A DNA stretch of 61,576 nt from positions 1 through 61,576 of the forward strand of contig JACQON010000014.1 in the NCBI GenBank assembly GCA_016202545.1, in the 5' to 3' direction. Below, piece by piece: positions 54,057-61,576 of this stretch; positions within the stretch are counted from its first letter, which is position 1; every line of letters begins with the position of its first letter. The notes beneath the pieces were generated by a model that did not search any database, was not told where the DNA came from, and saw only the letters and a list, made by a program, of their open reading frames with translations. Both the position numbers and the translations under genes were made by a program. This DNA is from Chloroflexota bacterium (GTDB taxonomy: Bacteria > Chloroflexota > Dehalococcoidia > Dehalococcoidales > JACQON01).

Positions 54057-54718
54057 AGCTTATCTCCCGGCTCGTATTTTAGGCCAAAGACCTCCGCAAA
54101 AGAGCGCACCAGACCTGCAACAACGGCTGTCACTTCTATCGCCTCTCCCGAAAGTTCACGGAGCGAGGTCATCACCTCACTCCGCAGTCCGCAAGGCCTG
54201 ATATACTCGAAATTAGTCAGGTCGTTATTCACGTTCAAAGCGAAGCCGTGCATGGTGACGCAGCGTTCCACACGGATGCCGATGGAGCACACCTTCCTGT
54301 CTCCCACCCAGACTCCCGGATATCCTCTGACCCGGTGCCCGTGAATGCCGAGCCTGAGAAGCGTATTGACGACGACCTCCTCCAGCCGCCAGATATACTG
54401 GCGCACCCCAAGGCGGCCCTCCTTAAGGCTGACAATGGGATAGCCGACCAACTGTCCCGGTCCGTGGTAGGTCACGCCGCCGCCGCGGTTGGTGTGAAAG
54501 ACGGCTAGCCCTTGCTGGGCCAGCAACTCGGGGGAAACCGCAATGTCCTCTTCTCCCCGGAACCGCCCTACCGTGAACACCGGTGGGTGCTGCAGAAGCA
54601 GCAACACGTCAGGAATGCCGCCTCCCATCCTCGCCCTCACCAGTTCCTGTTGCAACTTTAAGGCGAGGTCGTAGGGGACATTCCCCAGGTAGCTGGCGAG
54701 ATATTTGCCGGATGACAA
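54023..54718 (-). CDS. lipB: Octanoyl-[ACP]:protein N-octanoyltransferase
   Basis: 231 residues attaching octanoyl to lipoyl-domain lysines. FHTNRGGGVTYHGPGQLVGYPIV has the RGGxxTxHxxGQ motif, and the catalytic Cys is in IRPCGLRSEVMTSL. Start is TTG 54718 with GAGG five bases upstream. lipA follows by overlap, and lpd lies 60 bases upstream. Confidence 0.95.
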   Translation of the reverse strand: MSSGKYLASYLGNVPYDLALKLQQELVRARMGGGIPDVLLLLQHPPVFTVGRFRGEEDIAVSPELLAQQGLAVFHTNRGGGVTYHGPGQLVGYPIVSLKEGRLGVRQYIWRLEEVVVNTLLRLGIHGHRVRGYPGVWVGDRKVCSIGIRVERCVTMHGFALNVNNDLTNFEYIRPCGLRSEVMTSLRELSGEAIEVTAVVAGLVRSFAEVFGLKYEPGDKLCLATLDVLNG

Positions 54719-54778
54719 AGCAGCCTCATTTAGACCCCCCCCTTTTTTAAAGAGGGAGACGTCACTTCATTTCATTTC

Positions 54779-56200
54779 TCAATAGCCTTCGCTACCGTGA
54801 TTAACCTGGCGTGACGCTGGCGGTGTGTGAAAGTGAATCGAGCCTTCTAGTTGTCCCAGGGCTGCTTCACGCATGGCTTCGGGGAGGGTGGGGTGAGCGT
54901 GGATGGCGCTGGCGATATCCCTGGCGGTAGCCCCCATTTGCATGGCCAGCGCACCTTCGGCGATAAGGTCGCTGGCATTTGGCCCCATGATATGAATACC
55001 CAGCACCGCGCCGCTCCTGGCATCGCATATCATCTTGACCAGCCCAGCGGTCTCGTCCATGACCGCGGCACGCCCAGAGGCGGCGAAGGGGAATTTGCTC
55101 ACTTTGCAGGAGAGTCCGCGCTGGCACGCCTCTGTCCCGGTGATGCCGACGGCGGCGATTTCAGGCTGGGTGAAGACGCAACTTGGTACGGCATGGTAAT
55201 CTGCCTCACGGTGGCCGCCGAGGGCGTTTTCCACGGCGACCTCTCCTTCATAGGAGGCAACATGGGCCAGCATGTGCTTGCCGAGCACGTCCCCGATGGC
55301 GTAGACGCCCTTTACCTTCGTCTCCAGGTGCCCGTCTACGATAACGGCCGGCCCGTCCATCTCTACGCCAATCTCCGCCAGCCCGAGGCCGCCGGTATAA
55401 GGCGTCCGTCCCGTCGCCATGAGCACCATCTTCCCTTCAACACTCCGTTCACCATCGGGACTGTCCCAGACTACTTTGAGCAGCTCGCCGTTTTCCTCAA
55501 TCGCCTCGACTTTGGCACCCAGTTCGACCTGGATGCCCTGCTTATGCAGGGAACGCAGCATGAGTGCGCTGATTTCTTCGTCAACCGTCTCCAGCAGGGC
55601 GGGCAACATCTCGACAATGGTGACCTTGCTGCCTAACCCGTTGAAGATGCCGGCGAATTCCACGCCGACATAGCCCCCGCCGATTATCACCAGGCTTGCC
55701 GGAAGCTTGTTCAGTCGCAGCACGCCATCGGTGTCCACGACGCCGGGCAAGTCCGAGCCGGGGACGGGTAACCGGGCTGGCTCTGAGCCGGTGGCGATGA
55801 CGATTTTACCGGCAGCGACCTCTTTATCGTTTATCTTGACCTGGTGGGGAGACAGAATACGTCCTTCACCGCGGTAAACACTGACTCCGTTTGCTTTCAT
55901 CAGTTGCCCGATGCCCGACACCAGCGTGGCGACGATGCGGTCTTTGCGGGCCATCATTTTCTGGAAATTCGGCCTGACATCGCCGACTTCCACGCCGAAC
56001 TGGCCGGCTCTCCTCGCCGCAAGGAGCACCCCCACGCTCTTGATGAGGGCCTTGGTGGGAATACAGCCGCGGCTGAGGCAGGTGCCACCCAGGCTGCCTT
56101 TATCAACCAGGGCTACCCTGGCCCCGAGCTGAGCGCCCCGCAGGGCAGCCACGTAGCCGCCCGGGCCACCCCCGATGATGACGACGTCCTTTTCTTCCAA
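54779..56200 (-). CDS. lpd: Dihydrolipoyl dehydrogenase (L-protein)
   Basis: 473 residues. FAD site VIIGGGPGGYVAALRGAQLG, redox-active pair GGTCLSRGCIPTKAL, NAD site IIGGGYVGVEFAG, and the C-terminal His-Glu of HAHPTLPEAMREA. Complete. Likely TTG start at 56200, 13 bases after gcvPB. It reoxidises the lipoyl arm of GcvH, and possibly that of other complexes. Confidence 0.95.
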   Translation of the reverse strand: MEEKDVVIIGGGPGGYVAALRGAQLGARVALVDKGSLGGTCLSRGCIPTKALIKSVGVLLAARRAGQFGVEVGDVRPNFQKMMARKDRIVATLVSGIGQLMKANGVSVYRGEGRILSPHQVKINDKEVAAGKIVIATGSEPARLPVPGSDLPGVVDTDGVLRLNKLPASLVIIGGGYVGVEFAGIFNGLGSKVTIVEMLPALLETVDEEISALMLRSLHKQGIQVELGAKVEAIEENGELLKVVWDSPDGERSVEGKMVLMATGRTPYTGGLGLAEIGVEMDGPAVIVDGHLETKVKGVYAIGDVLGKHMLAHVASYEGEVAVENALGGHREADYHAVPSCVFTQPEIAAVGITGTEACQRGLSCKVSKFPFAASGRAAVMDETAGLVKMICDARSGAVLGIHIMGPNASDLIAEGALAMQMGATARDIASAIHAHPTLPEAMREAALGQLEGSIHFHTPPASRQVNHGSEGY

Positions 56201-56213
56201 CTATCCCCCTATT

Positions 56214-57674
56214 TCAGGCAGTGCCAGCCCTTTCTTTATCGTTGCCCATGCGCCAGCGCAGGTCGGGCTGCCGGGCCGCCTTCGCTTCGTCAAGGCGTCT
56301 TACCGGGGTATGATGAGGCGCCGAATGGAGCATTTCAGGGTTTTCCTCCGCCTCTCTGGCTATCTGCTTCATGGCATCAATGAAGCTGTCCAGGGTCGCT
56401 TTGCTCTCGCTCTCGGTAGGTTCGACCATGATGGCTTCATCAACGATGATGGGGAAGTAAACAGTGGGTGGATGGAAACCAAAGTCGAGCAAGCGCTTGG
56501 CGATATCCAGTGCCCTCACTCCCTGTGTCTTCTGTCGTTTGCCGGAGAAAACAATTTCGTGCATGCAGGGACGGTCATAGGGCAGATGGTAATAAGGCTT
56601 AAGCTTTTCTTTAAGATAGTTGGCATTGATGACGGCATTCTCGCTGACCTCTCTCAGCCCCGCCGCCCCCAGCGTGCGTATGTAAGCATAGGCCCTGACC
56701 ATCACGCCGAAATTGCCGTAGGCGGCGCCCAGGATGCCTATGGAGCTGGCGGGCGAGGCTAGCCGGTACTCTTCACCATCTTTGGCTACCACCGGCGACG
56801 GCAAAAACTCGGTCAGGACTGCTCTGGCGCAAACCGGACCTGAGCCCGGCCCGCCGCCGCCATGGGGGGTGCTGAAAGTCTTATGAAGGTTCAATTGGAC
56901 GCAGTCGAAACCCATGTCCCCGAAGCGGGCTTTTCCCACCAGGGAGTTCAGGTTGGCCCCGTCGCCGCAGAGGAGGGCGCCCTTATCATGGACGAGCTGG
57001 CTTATCTTCCCTATCCTGGTGTCGAACAGGCCGAGGGTGTTGGGTAACGTCAGCGTTAAAGCGGCAACATTCTCATCCATTATGGATTCGAGTTTCCCCA
57101 GGTCCACATCACCTTTATCATCGGAAGGGACGGAAACTACCTCAAAGCCGCCCATGGTGCCGGTGGCCGGATTGGTGCCATGGGCTGAATCAGGCACCAG
57201 TATCTTGCTGCGGGCGCTGTCTTTCCGGTGATACGCTTTGACCATCAGAATGCTGGCAAGCTCGCCCTGGGCCCCGGCCAGAGGGGCTAGGCTGACTCCG
57301 TCCATGCCCGTAATTTCAGCCAGGTATGCCTGAAGCTCAAACATGAGCCGCAGCGCGCCCTGGACCGACCCGGCTGGCTGGAAGGGATGTATCGAAGCAA
57401 AGCCGGGTAGCCTGGCCACGTCTTCGTGCCACTTGGGATTATATTTCATGGTGCAGCTTCCCAGTGGATAAAAGCCAGTATCGATGCCGTAGTTGAGCTT
57501 GCTCAGGTGGGTGAAGTACCTGACCAGCTCCGCTTCGCTCACCTCGGGTAGCGCAAGGTCGCTCCTGAGCATCTCAGCCGGAGGCAACTCTGCGGCGGGC
57601 ATGTCTAAAGTCGGGAGGCTGTAGCCGACCTTGCCCGGCTGGCTTATGTCGGGAAGCTCATAGCGACGGCTCAT
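56214..57674 (-). CDS. gcvPB: Glycine dehydrogenase (decarboxylating), subunit 2
   Basis: The C-terminal half of P-protein, about 486 residues. [20 protein letters not shown] contains the PLP lysine. [19 protein letters not shown] and [25 protein letters not shown]-like segments bind PLP. ATG 57674 overlaps gcvPA by 17 bases; the frame opens earlier at 57710. With subunit 1 it decarboxylates glycine. Confidence 0.96.
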   Translation of the reverse strand: MSRRYELPDISQPGKVGYSLPTLDMPAAELPPAEMLRSDLALPEVSEAELVRYFTHLSKLNYGIDTGFYPLGSCTMKYNPKWHEDVARLPGFASIHPFQPAGSVQGALRLMFELQAYLAEITGMDGVSLAPLAGAQGELASILMVKAYHRKDSARSKILVPDSAHGTNPATGTMGGFEVVSVPSDDKGDVDLGKLESIMDENVAALTLTLPNTLGLFDTRIGKISQLVHDKGALLCGDGANLNSLVGKARFGDMGFDCVQLNLHKTFSTPHGGGGPGSGPVCARAVLTEFLPSPVVAKDGEEYRLASPASSIGILGAAYGNFGVMVRAYAYIRTLGAAGLREVSENAVINANYLKEKLKPYYHLPYDRPCMHEIVFSGKRQKTQGVRALDIAKRLLDFGFHPPTVYFPIIVDEAIMVEPTESESKATLDSFIDAMKQIAREAEENPEMLHSAPHHTPVRRLDEAKAARQPDLRWRMGNDKERAGTA

Positions 57675-58992
57675 TCTCCGACTCCATCTGGAACCTGGCC
57701 AGGACTTCAATCAGCCTGTCTATCTGCTGTCGAGTATTTAGCTCGGTGACGCAGAGTAGCATGCCGTTTTCTACCGTACCGCTCAAATCTAAACCGCCGA
57801 TTACGCCGTTTTCAAAAAGCGCCCTGTTTATCCGGGCCGGTGGTGCCGGACAGCGCACCGCAAACTCGTTGAAGAACGGCTGTTGATAAACAAGGGAATA
57901 GCCTTTAAGTCCGCTTATCTTGCTGGCAGCGTAGTGGGCCTTATGGTAACATAGCTCCGCTACCCGGCGAAGCCCGGCCTTGCCCAGGGCAGCCAGATAG
58001 ACCGCGGCTGCCAGCGCTATCAGGGCTTCATTGGTGCAGATGTTGGACGTGGCGCGCTCTCGCCTGATATGTTGCTCGCGCGTGGCGAGGGTCAGGACAT
58101 AGCCGGGGCTGCCTTCGACGTCCGTCGTCTTGCCCACGATTCTGCCCGGAATCTGGCGCAGGTATTCCCTGCGGCAGGCGAAAAGGCCCAGGACAGGCCC
58201 GCCGAAGCTTATGGGGCTGCCCAGCGACTGCCCCTCGCCGACAACGATGTCTGCCCCGTAGTCCGATGGCGGCCTCAGCATCCCCAGAGAAACAGGATAG
58301 GTGATGACGATGAGCAAGGCGCCGAGGCCGTGTGACTTCCGGGCGCATTCTCCCAGGTCCTCCAGGCAGCCCAAAAAGCTGGGCTGCTGGACAATCAAGC
58401 AGGCGCTATCCGGAGACAGGTGCTCCAGTCCCGGCGGTACGTCTTCCAGGACGAGGTCATGGCCCCTGGCGTAGGTCTCAATCACTTCACGGTAGCGCGG
58501 GTTCACCGTGGAAAGCACGGAAATGCGGTCCCTTTCTGTCAAACGATTGGCCATCAGCGCCGCTTCGGCGGCGGCGGTGCTGCCATCGTACATGCCGGCG
58601 TTGCTTACCTCCATGCCGGTAAGTTGGCAGACCAGCGACTGGTACTCGTATGTGGTCTGGAGCGTTCCCTGGCTGACCTCTGCCTGGTAAGGGGTGTACG
58701 CGGTGTAGAACTCGCTGCGGCCAATCATGTGCCCGACTACGCTGGGGATGAAGTGCCGGTAGAAGCCCGCTCCCAGGAAACAAGCATAGTCGTCCAGGTT
58801 CGCATTAAGTCCGGAAAGCGCTCGCATTTCCGCCTTCAGTTCCGGCTCCGATGATGGCCGGGGCAGGTCGAAACTGGCGCTGCGGAACTCCCTGGGGATG
58901 TCCTGGAACAGCTCTTCAACGTCGCTGACGCCGATGTCTCGCAGCATGGCGGCGCGGTCGGCATCGGTATTTGGTAAATAGGGCGACGGCAT
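57658..58992 (-). CDS. gcvPA: Glycine dehydrogenase (decarboxylating), subunit 1
   Basis: 444 residues, the N-terminal half of P-protein (split form). [93 protein letters not shown] precedes the ATG 58992. gcvH lies eleven bases upstream. Confidence 0.96.
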   Translation of the reverse strand: MPSPYLPNTDADRAAMLRDIGVSDVEELFQDIPREFRSASFDLPRPSSEPELKAEMRALSGLNANLDDYACFLGAGFYRHFIPSVVGHMIGRSEFYTAYTPYQAEVSQGTLQTTYEYQSLVCQLTGMEVSNAGMYDGSTAAAEAALMANRLTERDRISVLSTVNPRYREVIETYARGHDLVLEDVPPGLEHLSPDSACLIVQQPSFLGCLEDLGECARKSHGLGALLIVITYPVSLGMLRPPSDYGADIVVGEGQSLGSPISFGGPVLGLFACRREYLRQIPGRIVGKTTDVEGSPGYVLTLATREQHIRRERATSNICTNEALIALAAAVYLAALGKAGLRRVAELCYHKAHYAASKISGLKGYSLVYQQPFFNEFAVRCPAPPARINRALFENGVIGGLDLSGTVENGMLLCVTELNTRQQIDRLIEVLARFQMESENEPSL

Positions 58993-59003
58993 TTCCCATC
59001 CTC

Positions 59004-59405
59004 CTATTCAGAGGGCTGTTCGCCCAGCCCGGCAACGAGCCTGTCATATTCATCGCTGTTCATCAGGGAATCGACCTCCGAAATCCGGCCCAGCTCGATG
59101 CGGGCAAGCCATCCTTTCCCATAGGGGTCTTCGTTTACCAGCTCCGGCTTATCAATGGCAGCGCCGTTAGTTTCCAGCACCTTTCCTGTTACCGGTGAAA
59201 ACAGGTCGGAGACTGCCTTCACCGATTCTATTTCACCCATCTTCTCAAATTGCTTTACCTGAGTCTCCGGGGCCGGCAGTTCCAGGAAGACTATATCCCC
59301 TAACTGGTGCTGGGCATAGCTGGTGATGCCCACTTTGCATCTGTTTCCGCTTTCCGGGCGGACCCATTCGTGTTCCTTGGTGTACTTGTACTCCTTCGGG
59401 TTCAC
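59004..59405 (-). CDS. gcvH: Glycine cleavage system H-protein
   Basis: 133 residues from GTG 59405, which has GAGGAG six bases upstream and gives the family start MNPKEYKYTKEHEWV; ATG 59426 has none. The lipoyl-lysine is in EIESVKAVSDLFSP. It carries the aminomethyl arm between P-, T- and L-proteins. First gene of the riboswitch-controlled operon; gcvT is not in the window. Confidence 0.96.
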   Translation of the reverse strand: MNPKEYKYTKEHEWVRPESGNRCKVGITSYAQHQLGDIVFLELPAPETQVKQFEKMGEIESVKAVSDLFSPVTGKVLETNGAAIDKPELVNEDPYGKGWLARIELGRISEVDSLMNSDEYDRLVAGLGEQPSE

Positions 59406-59506
59406 TTCATGCTCCTCGTCCAGCATATTGGAACGACAATGTCGGCGCCGGGCCTGTCGCTGGTGATTATCTCAATCTCCATATCGCTGCATCTTCCGCC
59501 GTAAAC

Positions 59507-59537
59507 AAAAAGGGGCTAATCTATTTAGATTAGCCCC
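59507..59537 (-). terminator. Riboswitch-linked intrinsic terminator
   Basis: GGGGCTAATCT (59512-59522) and AGATTAGCCCC (59527-59537) pair perfectly with a four-base loop. On the minus strand the stem is followed by TTTTT. It sits between the second glycine aptamer and gcvH, so it is the expression platform. Confidence 0.9.
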
Positions 59538-59712
59538 TGTCCTTTTACCTGAGAGATCATCCGCCACTTGCGGATTTACCCCTTCGGTGCCCTCGCTGAG
59601 GTCTCTCCAGAGACTCTGCTCACGGCAGTCCTTTTGCCTGAGAGTTTTAAGATAAAGTTTCGACCTTTATCTCTTTCCCCTTCGGCTCCCTATCCGGGAC
59701 TCTCCCGCCGCT
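59538..59712 (-). ncRNA. Tandem glycine riboswitch
   Basis: Two consecutive aptamers on the minus strand. Aptamer 1 (about 59712-59628) has GGAGAGTCCCGG, GCCGAAGGGGAAA and CTCTCAGGCAAAAGGAC. Aptamer 2 (about 59610-59538) has GGAGAGACCTC, ACCGAAGGGG and CTCTCAGGTAAAAGGACA. These are the conserved elements of the gcvT-type riboswitch. The terminator follows directly. Glycine binding is expected to prevent termination and turn on the gcv operon. Confidence 0.95.
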
Positions 59713-59715
59713 GCT

Positions 59716-59960
59716 ATGCTGTTATTTAATCACGGTTCAATGTTCTTGTCAAGGCTGCTTCAAAAGGGTGTCATCAGCCGTTTGGAGATGAGGGGTGAGC
59801 AGGTAACCACAGAGGGGGTGTTGATTCGTACTAAGGAGGGGGAAAGACAAACCCTGAAGGCTGGTACCATAGTGCCGCCGGAGCCAGACCCAACCGGGGG
59901 CTCTTCAACTCCCTGAAAGCTCCGGTATGTTTGACAATGAAGTGCTGAAAGAGTCATAAT
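59716..59960 (+). pseudogene. Flavin-dependent oxidoreductase remnant
   Basis: GVLIRTKEGERQTLKAGTIV is the beta-strand region before the second NAD-binding motif of Old-Yellow-Enzyme/dienoyl-CoA-reductase-type flavoproteins. The motif is then lost. A +1/-1 frame continues with LFNSLKAPV, as expected for the next part of that family. No start region exists. A decayed fragment left between the glycine riboswitch and UbiD. Confidence 0.5.
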
Positions 59961-59989
59961 AGCCTACTATTTAAAAGGAGGTTAAAAAT

Positions 59990-61570
59990 ATGGCGTATTA
60001 TAAGGACTTAAGGGAGCACCTCAAAGCCTTAGAGGCAAATAACAAACTGGTCAGGGTAAAGAAGGAAATCAACAAAGACACAGAGCTTATGCCGTTGGTA
60101 AGATGGCAGTTCCGGGGCCTCCCTGAAGAGGAAAGGAAGGCCTTTTTATTTGAAAATGTGGTAGATGTTAAGGGCAGGAAGTATAACATGCCAGTGCTGG
60201 TCGCTTCCTGCGCTGCCTCCAAGCAAGTCTATGCTATAGGTATGGGTTGTGAGCCTGATGGAATTGTTGACAAGTGGGCTGAGGCTCAACTTCATTCCGT
60301 TAAGCCCAAGATAGTCAGTGGTGGCCCAGTTCATGAAGAAGTCCATTTGGGTGATAATCTTTTGAAGCACGGCGGTCTCGATGAGTTTCCGGTTCCCATT
60401 TCCACCCCGGGGTTTGATAATGCCCCCTATTTTAGCTCGCCGTGCTGGGTAACTAAAGACCCGGAAACCGGGATAAGGAACATAGGCGTTTTCCGCGCTA
60501 TGATTAAGAGTCAGACTAGAACTGGCATCGAAGCCTCGCACTACCAGCACATATTTGCTCATTGGCAGAAGTGCAAGGAACGTGGTATACCACTACAAGC
60601 AGCTATTGTTCTTGGAAGTAGCCCGGCTATAGCCTATGCTGCGGTAACGAAGTTCGCCTATGGCGTGGATGAGTACGACATGGCTGGTGGTATTGCCAAT
60701 GAGCCGATGGAACTGGTCAAATGCAAGACGGTGGATATCGAAGTTCCAGCGACAGCCGAGATAGTGATTGAAGGTGAATTACCTACTGACTCTATGGAAA
60801 GGGAAGCCCCCTTCGGGGAATATACCGGCTACATAGGGGCAGAAAGGATGGAGCCTTACTTCAACGTTACCTGCATTACCCATCGCCGCAATCCCATCTA
60901 CCATGCCTTTATCAGCCAGTTCCCACCGAGCGAAAGCAGCAAAATAAGAGGAATAGGGAATGAAGCCAGTTTATTCAAATTCCTCCGCTATGACTGTGGT
61001 CTGCCAGTCTTGGAAGTAGCTCGACCGGAGAGCTGCGGCACTTCACCATATAGCGTTATCAGGATAAAGAAGTCTTACCCGACCCAGGGCTGGCAGGTTT
61101 TGAACGGAGCTATTACCCGATTTACAAATCTTAAAATAGTAATAGCCGTGGATGAGGATATTGACCCGCGAGATGCTGATGCTGTGAATTGGGCTCTGGC
61201 TTTTCGAATGCAGCCGGAGCGAGATGTACGCATCGTTCAAGGTATGGTGTCGGGCTTAGACCCTTCAGCCGTCCCACCAACGGCACCCCCTGATGACTAT
61301 CCTCTTCCCTCCGGAACATCGGCCATACTGATTGATGCCACCAGGAAGTGGGACTTCCCACCGGTTGCGCTGCCCCAGAAGCAATTTATGCAGAAGGCAA
61401 GGCAAATCTGGGAGGAGCTGGGGTTACCCAAGCTCAGCCCTAAGGAGCCATGGTATGGCTATTCCCTGGGCTATTGGACAAAGGAGAATGAAGAAGAGGC
61501 CGAGCTTGCTCTCGATGGTGTACATTACGGCACGGGTGAGAAGCTGGCGAATCAAAGAATTAAACTGTAA
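59990..61570 (+). CDS. UbiD-family decarboxylase (prenylated-FMN dependent)
   Basis: 526 residues, complete. It begins MAYYKDLREHLKALEANNKL, and the active-site stretch EREAPFGEYTGYIG with the conserved Glu/Arg is near residue 270. UbiD enzymes (de)carboxylate aromatic or unsaturated acids using prenylated FMN from UbiX. AGGAGG precedes the ATG. Its codon use is more A/T-rich than the operons to the left. Substrate unknown. The UbiD N-terminal scrap at 18.7 kb belongs to a different, lost paralogue. Confidence 0.9.
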   Translation: MAYYKDLREHLKALEANNKLVRVKKEINKDTELMPLVRWQFRGLPEEERKAFLFENVVDVKGRKYNMPVLVASCAASKQVYAIGMGCEPDGIVDKWAEAQLHSVKPKIVSGGPVHEEVHLGDNLLKHGGLDEFPVPISTPGFDNAPYFSSPCWVTKDPETGIRNIGVFRAMIKSQTRTGIEASHYQHIFAHWQKCKERGIPLQAAIVLGSSPAIAYAAVTKFAYGVDEYDMAGGIANEPMELVKCKTVDIEVPATAEIVIEGELPTDSMEREAPFGEYTGYIGAERMEPYFNVTCITHRRNPIYHAFISQFPPSESSKIRGIGNEASLFKFLRYDCGLPVLEVARPESCGTSPYSVIRIKKSYPTQGWQVLNGAITRFTNLKIVIAVDEDIDPRDADAVNWALAFRMQPERDVRIVQGMVSGLDPSAVPPTAPPDDYPLPSGTSAILIDATRKWDFPPVALPQKQFMQKARQIWEELGLPKLSPKEPWYGYSLGYWTKENEEEAELALDGVHYGTGEKLANQRIKL

Positions 61571-61576
61571 GCGGAC

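Overview
This 61.6-kb window is a gene-dense bacterial chromosome segment with almost no mobile DNA. The gene set suggests an anaerobic Chloroflexota lineage, most likely Dehalococcoidia. It combines a corrinoid methyltransferase island with a RACE-type activator, a tungsten-type aldehyde:ferredoxin oxidoreductase, a 2-oxoacid:ferredoxin oxidoreductase, ADP-free acetyl-CoA synthetase, UbiD, thiolase/DUF35, DUF5752 and a PPi-type phosphofructokinase. The taxonomic placement is inference from gene content. No rRNA or other taxonomic marker was used.

Layout. 0.4-3 kb: glycolytic pair (phosphofructokinase, class II aldolase) and tRNA-Gly(CCC). 3.1-10 kb: one-carbon island with an MttB-like methyltransferase and its corrinoid protein on the minus strand. 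The ferredoxin-ASKHA activator and a methyltetrahydrofolate methyltransferase are on the plus strand, followed by a MetH-activation-domain protein and a diaminopentanoate-dehydrogenase-like reductase. 10.4-13 kb: yceD-rpmF-fabD-fabG. 13-15.4 kb: polyprenyl-phosphate glycosyltransferase and protein mannosyltransferase. 15.7-19 kb: DUF35/thiolase-like pair, MFS transporter, and a scar holding a UbiD N-terminus and an amidohydrolase C-terminus beside a CCGHxGEPGC microprotein. 19-31 kb: SfsA, ferredoxin/AOR, cupin, hydrolase/PRTase, VOC, ferritins, KorAB, Acs, and an amber-interrupted small ORF. 31-41 kb: Tpx, WrbA, Usp, GlgC, response regulator, Pgk, GalU, DUF5752, and a GAF/nuclease-like/HPRT triple fusion. 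41-45.7 kb: lysine 2,3-aminomutase, two ATP-grasp ligases and a GNAT, run from a near-consensus promoter that overlaps a palindrome and faces a divergent winged-helix gene. 45.8-52 kb: M20 peptidase, RlmN, cold-shock protein, FtsZ/FtsA. 52-54 kb: DUF5343 protein and QueF. 54-59.7 kb: glycine cleavage operon (gcvH-gcvPA-gcvPB-lpd-lipB-lipA) behind a tandem glycine riboswitch, without gcvT. 59.7-61.6 kb: flavin-oxidoreductase remnant and a complete UbiD decarboxylase.

How it fits together. The methyltransferase island would move methyl groups from a methylated amine (identity unknown) through a corrinoid protein to tetrahydrofolate. Glycine cleavage also feeds folate C1 units. AOR, KorAB and Acs connect carboxylates, aldehydes and acyl-CoA through ferredoxin. 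Intergenic regions carry several related short repeats, including a 135-bp element with perfect 10-bp inverted ends.

The strongest candidate for an undescribed system is the 41.3-45.7 kb cluster. All the substrate-determining residues of lysine 2,3-aminomutase are present, so it should make beta-lysine. The two adjacent ATP-grasp ligases and the acetyltransferase would then build an acetylated beta-lysine product, under a dedicated regulator.
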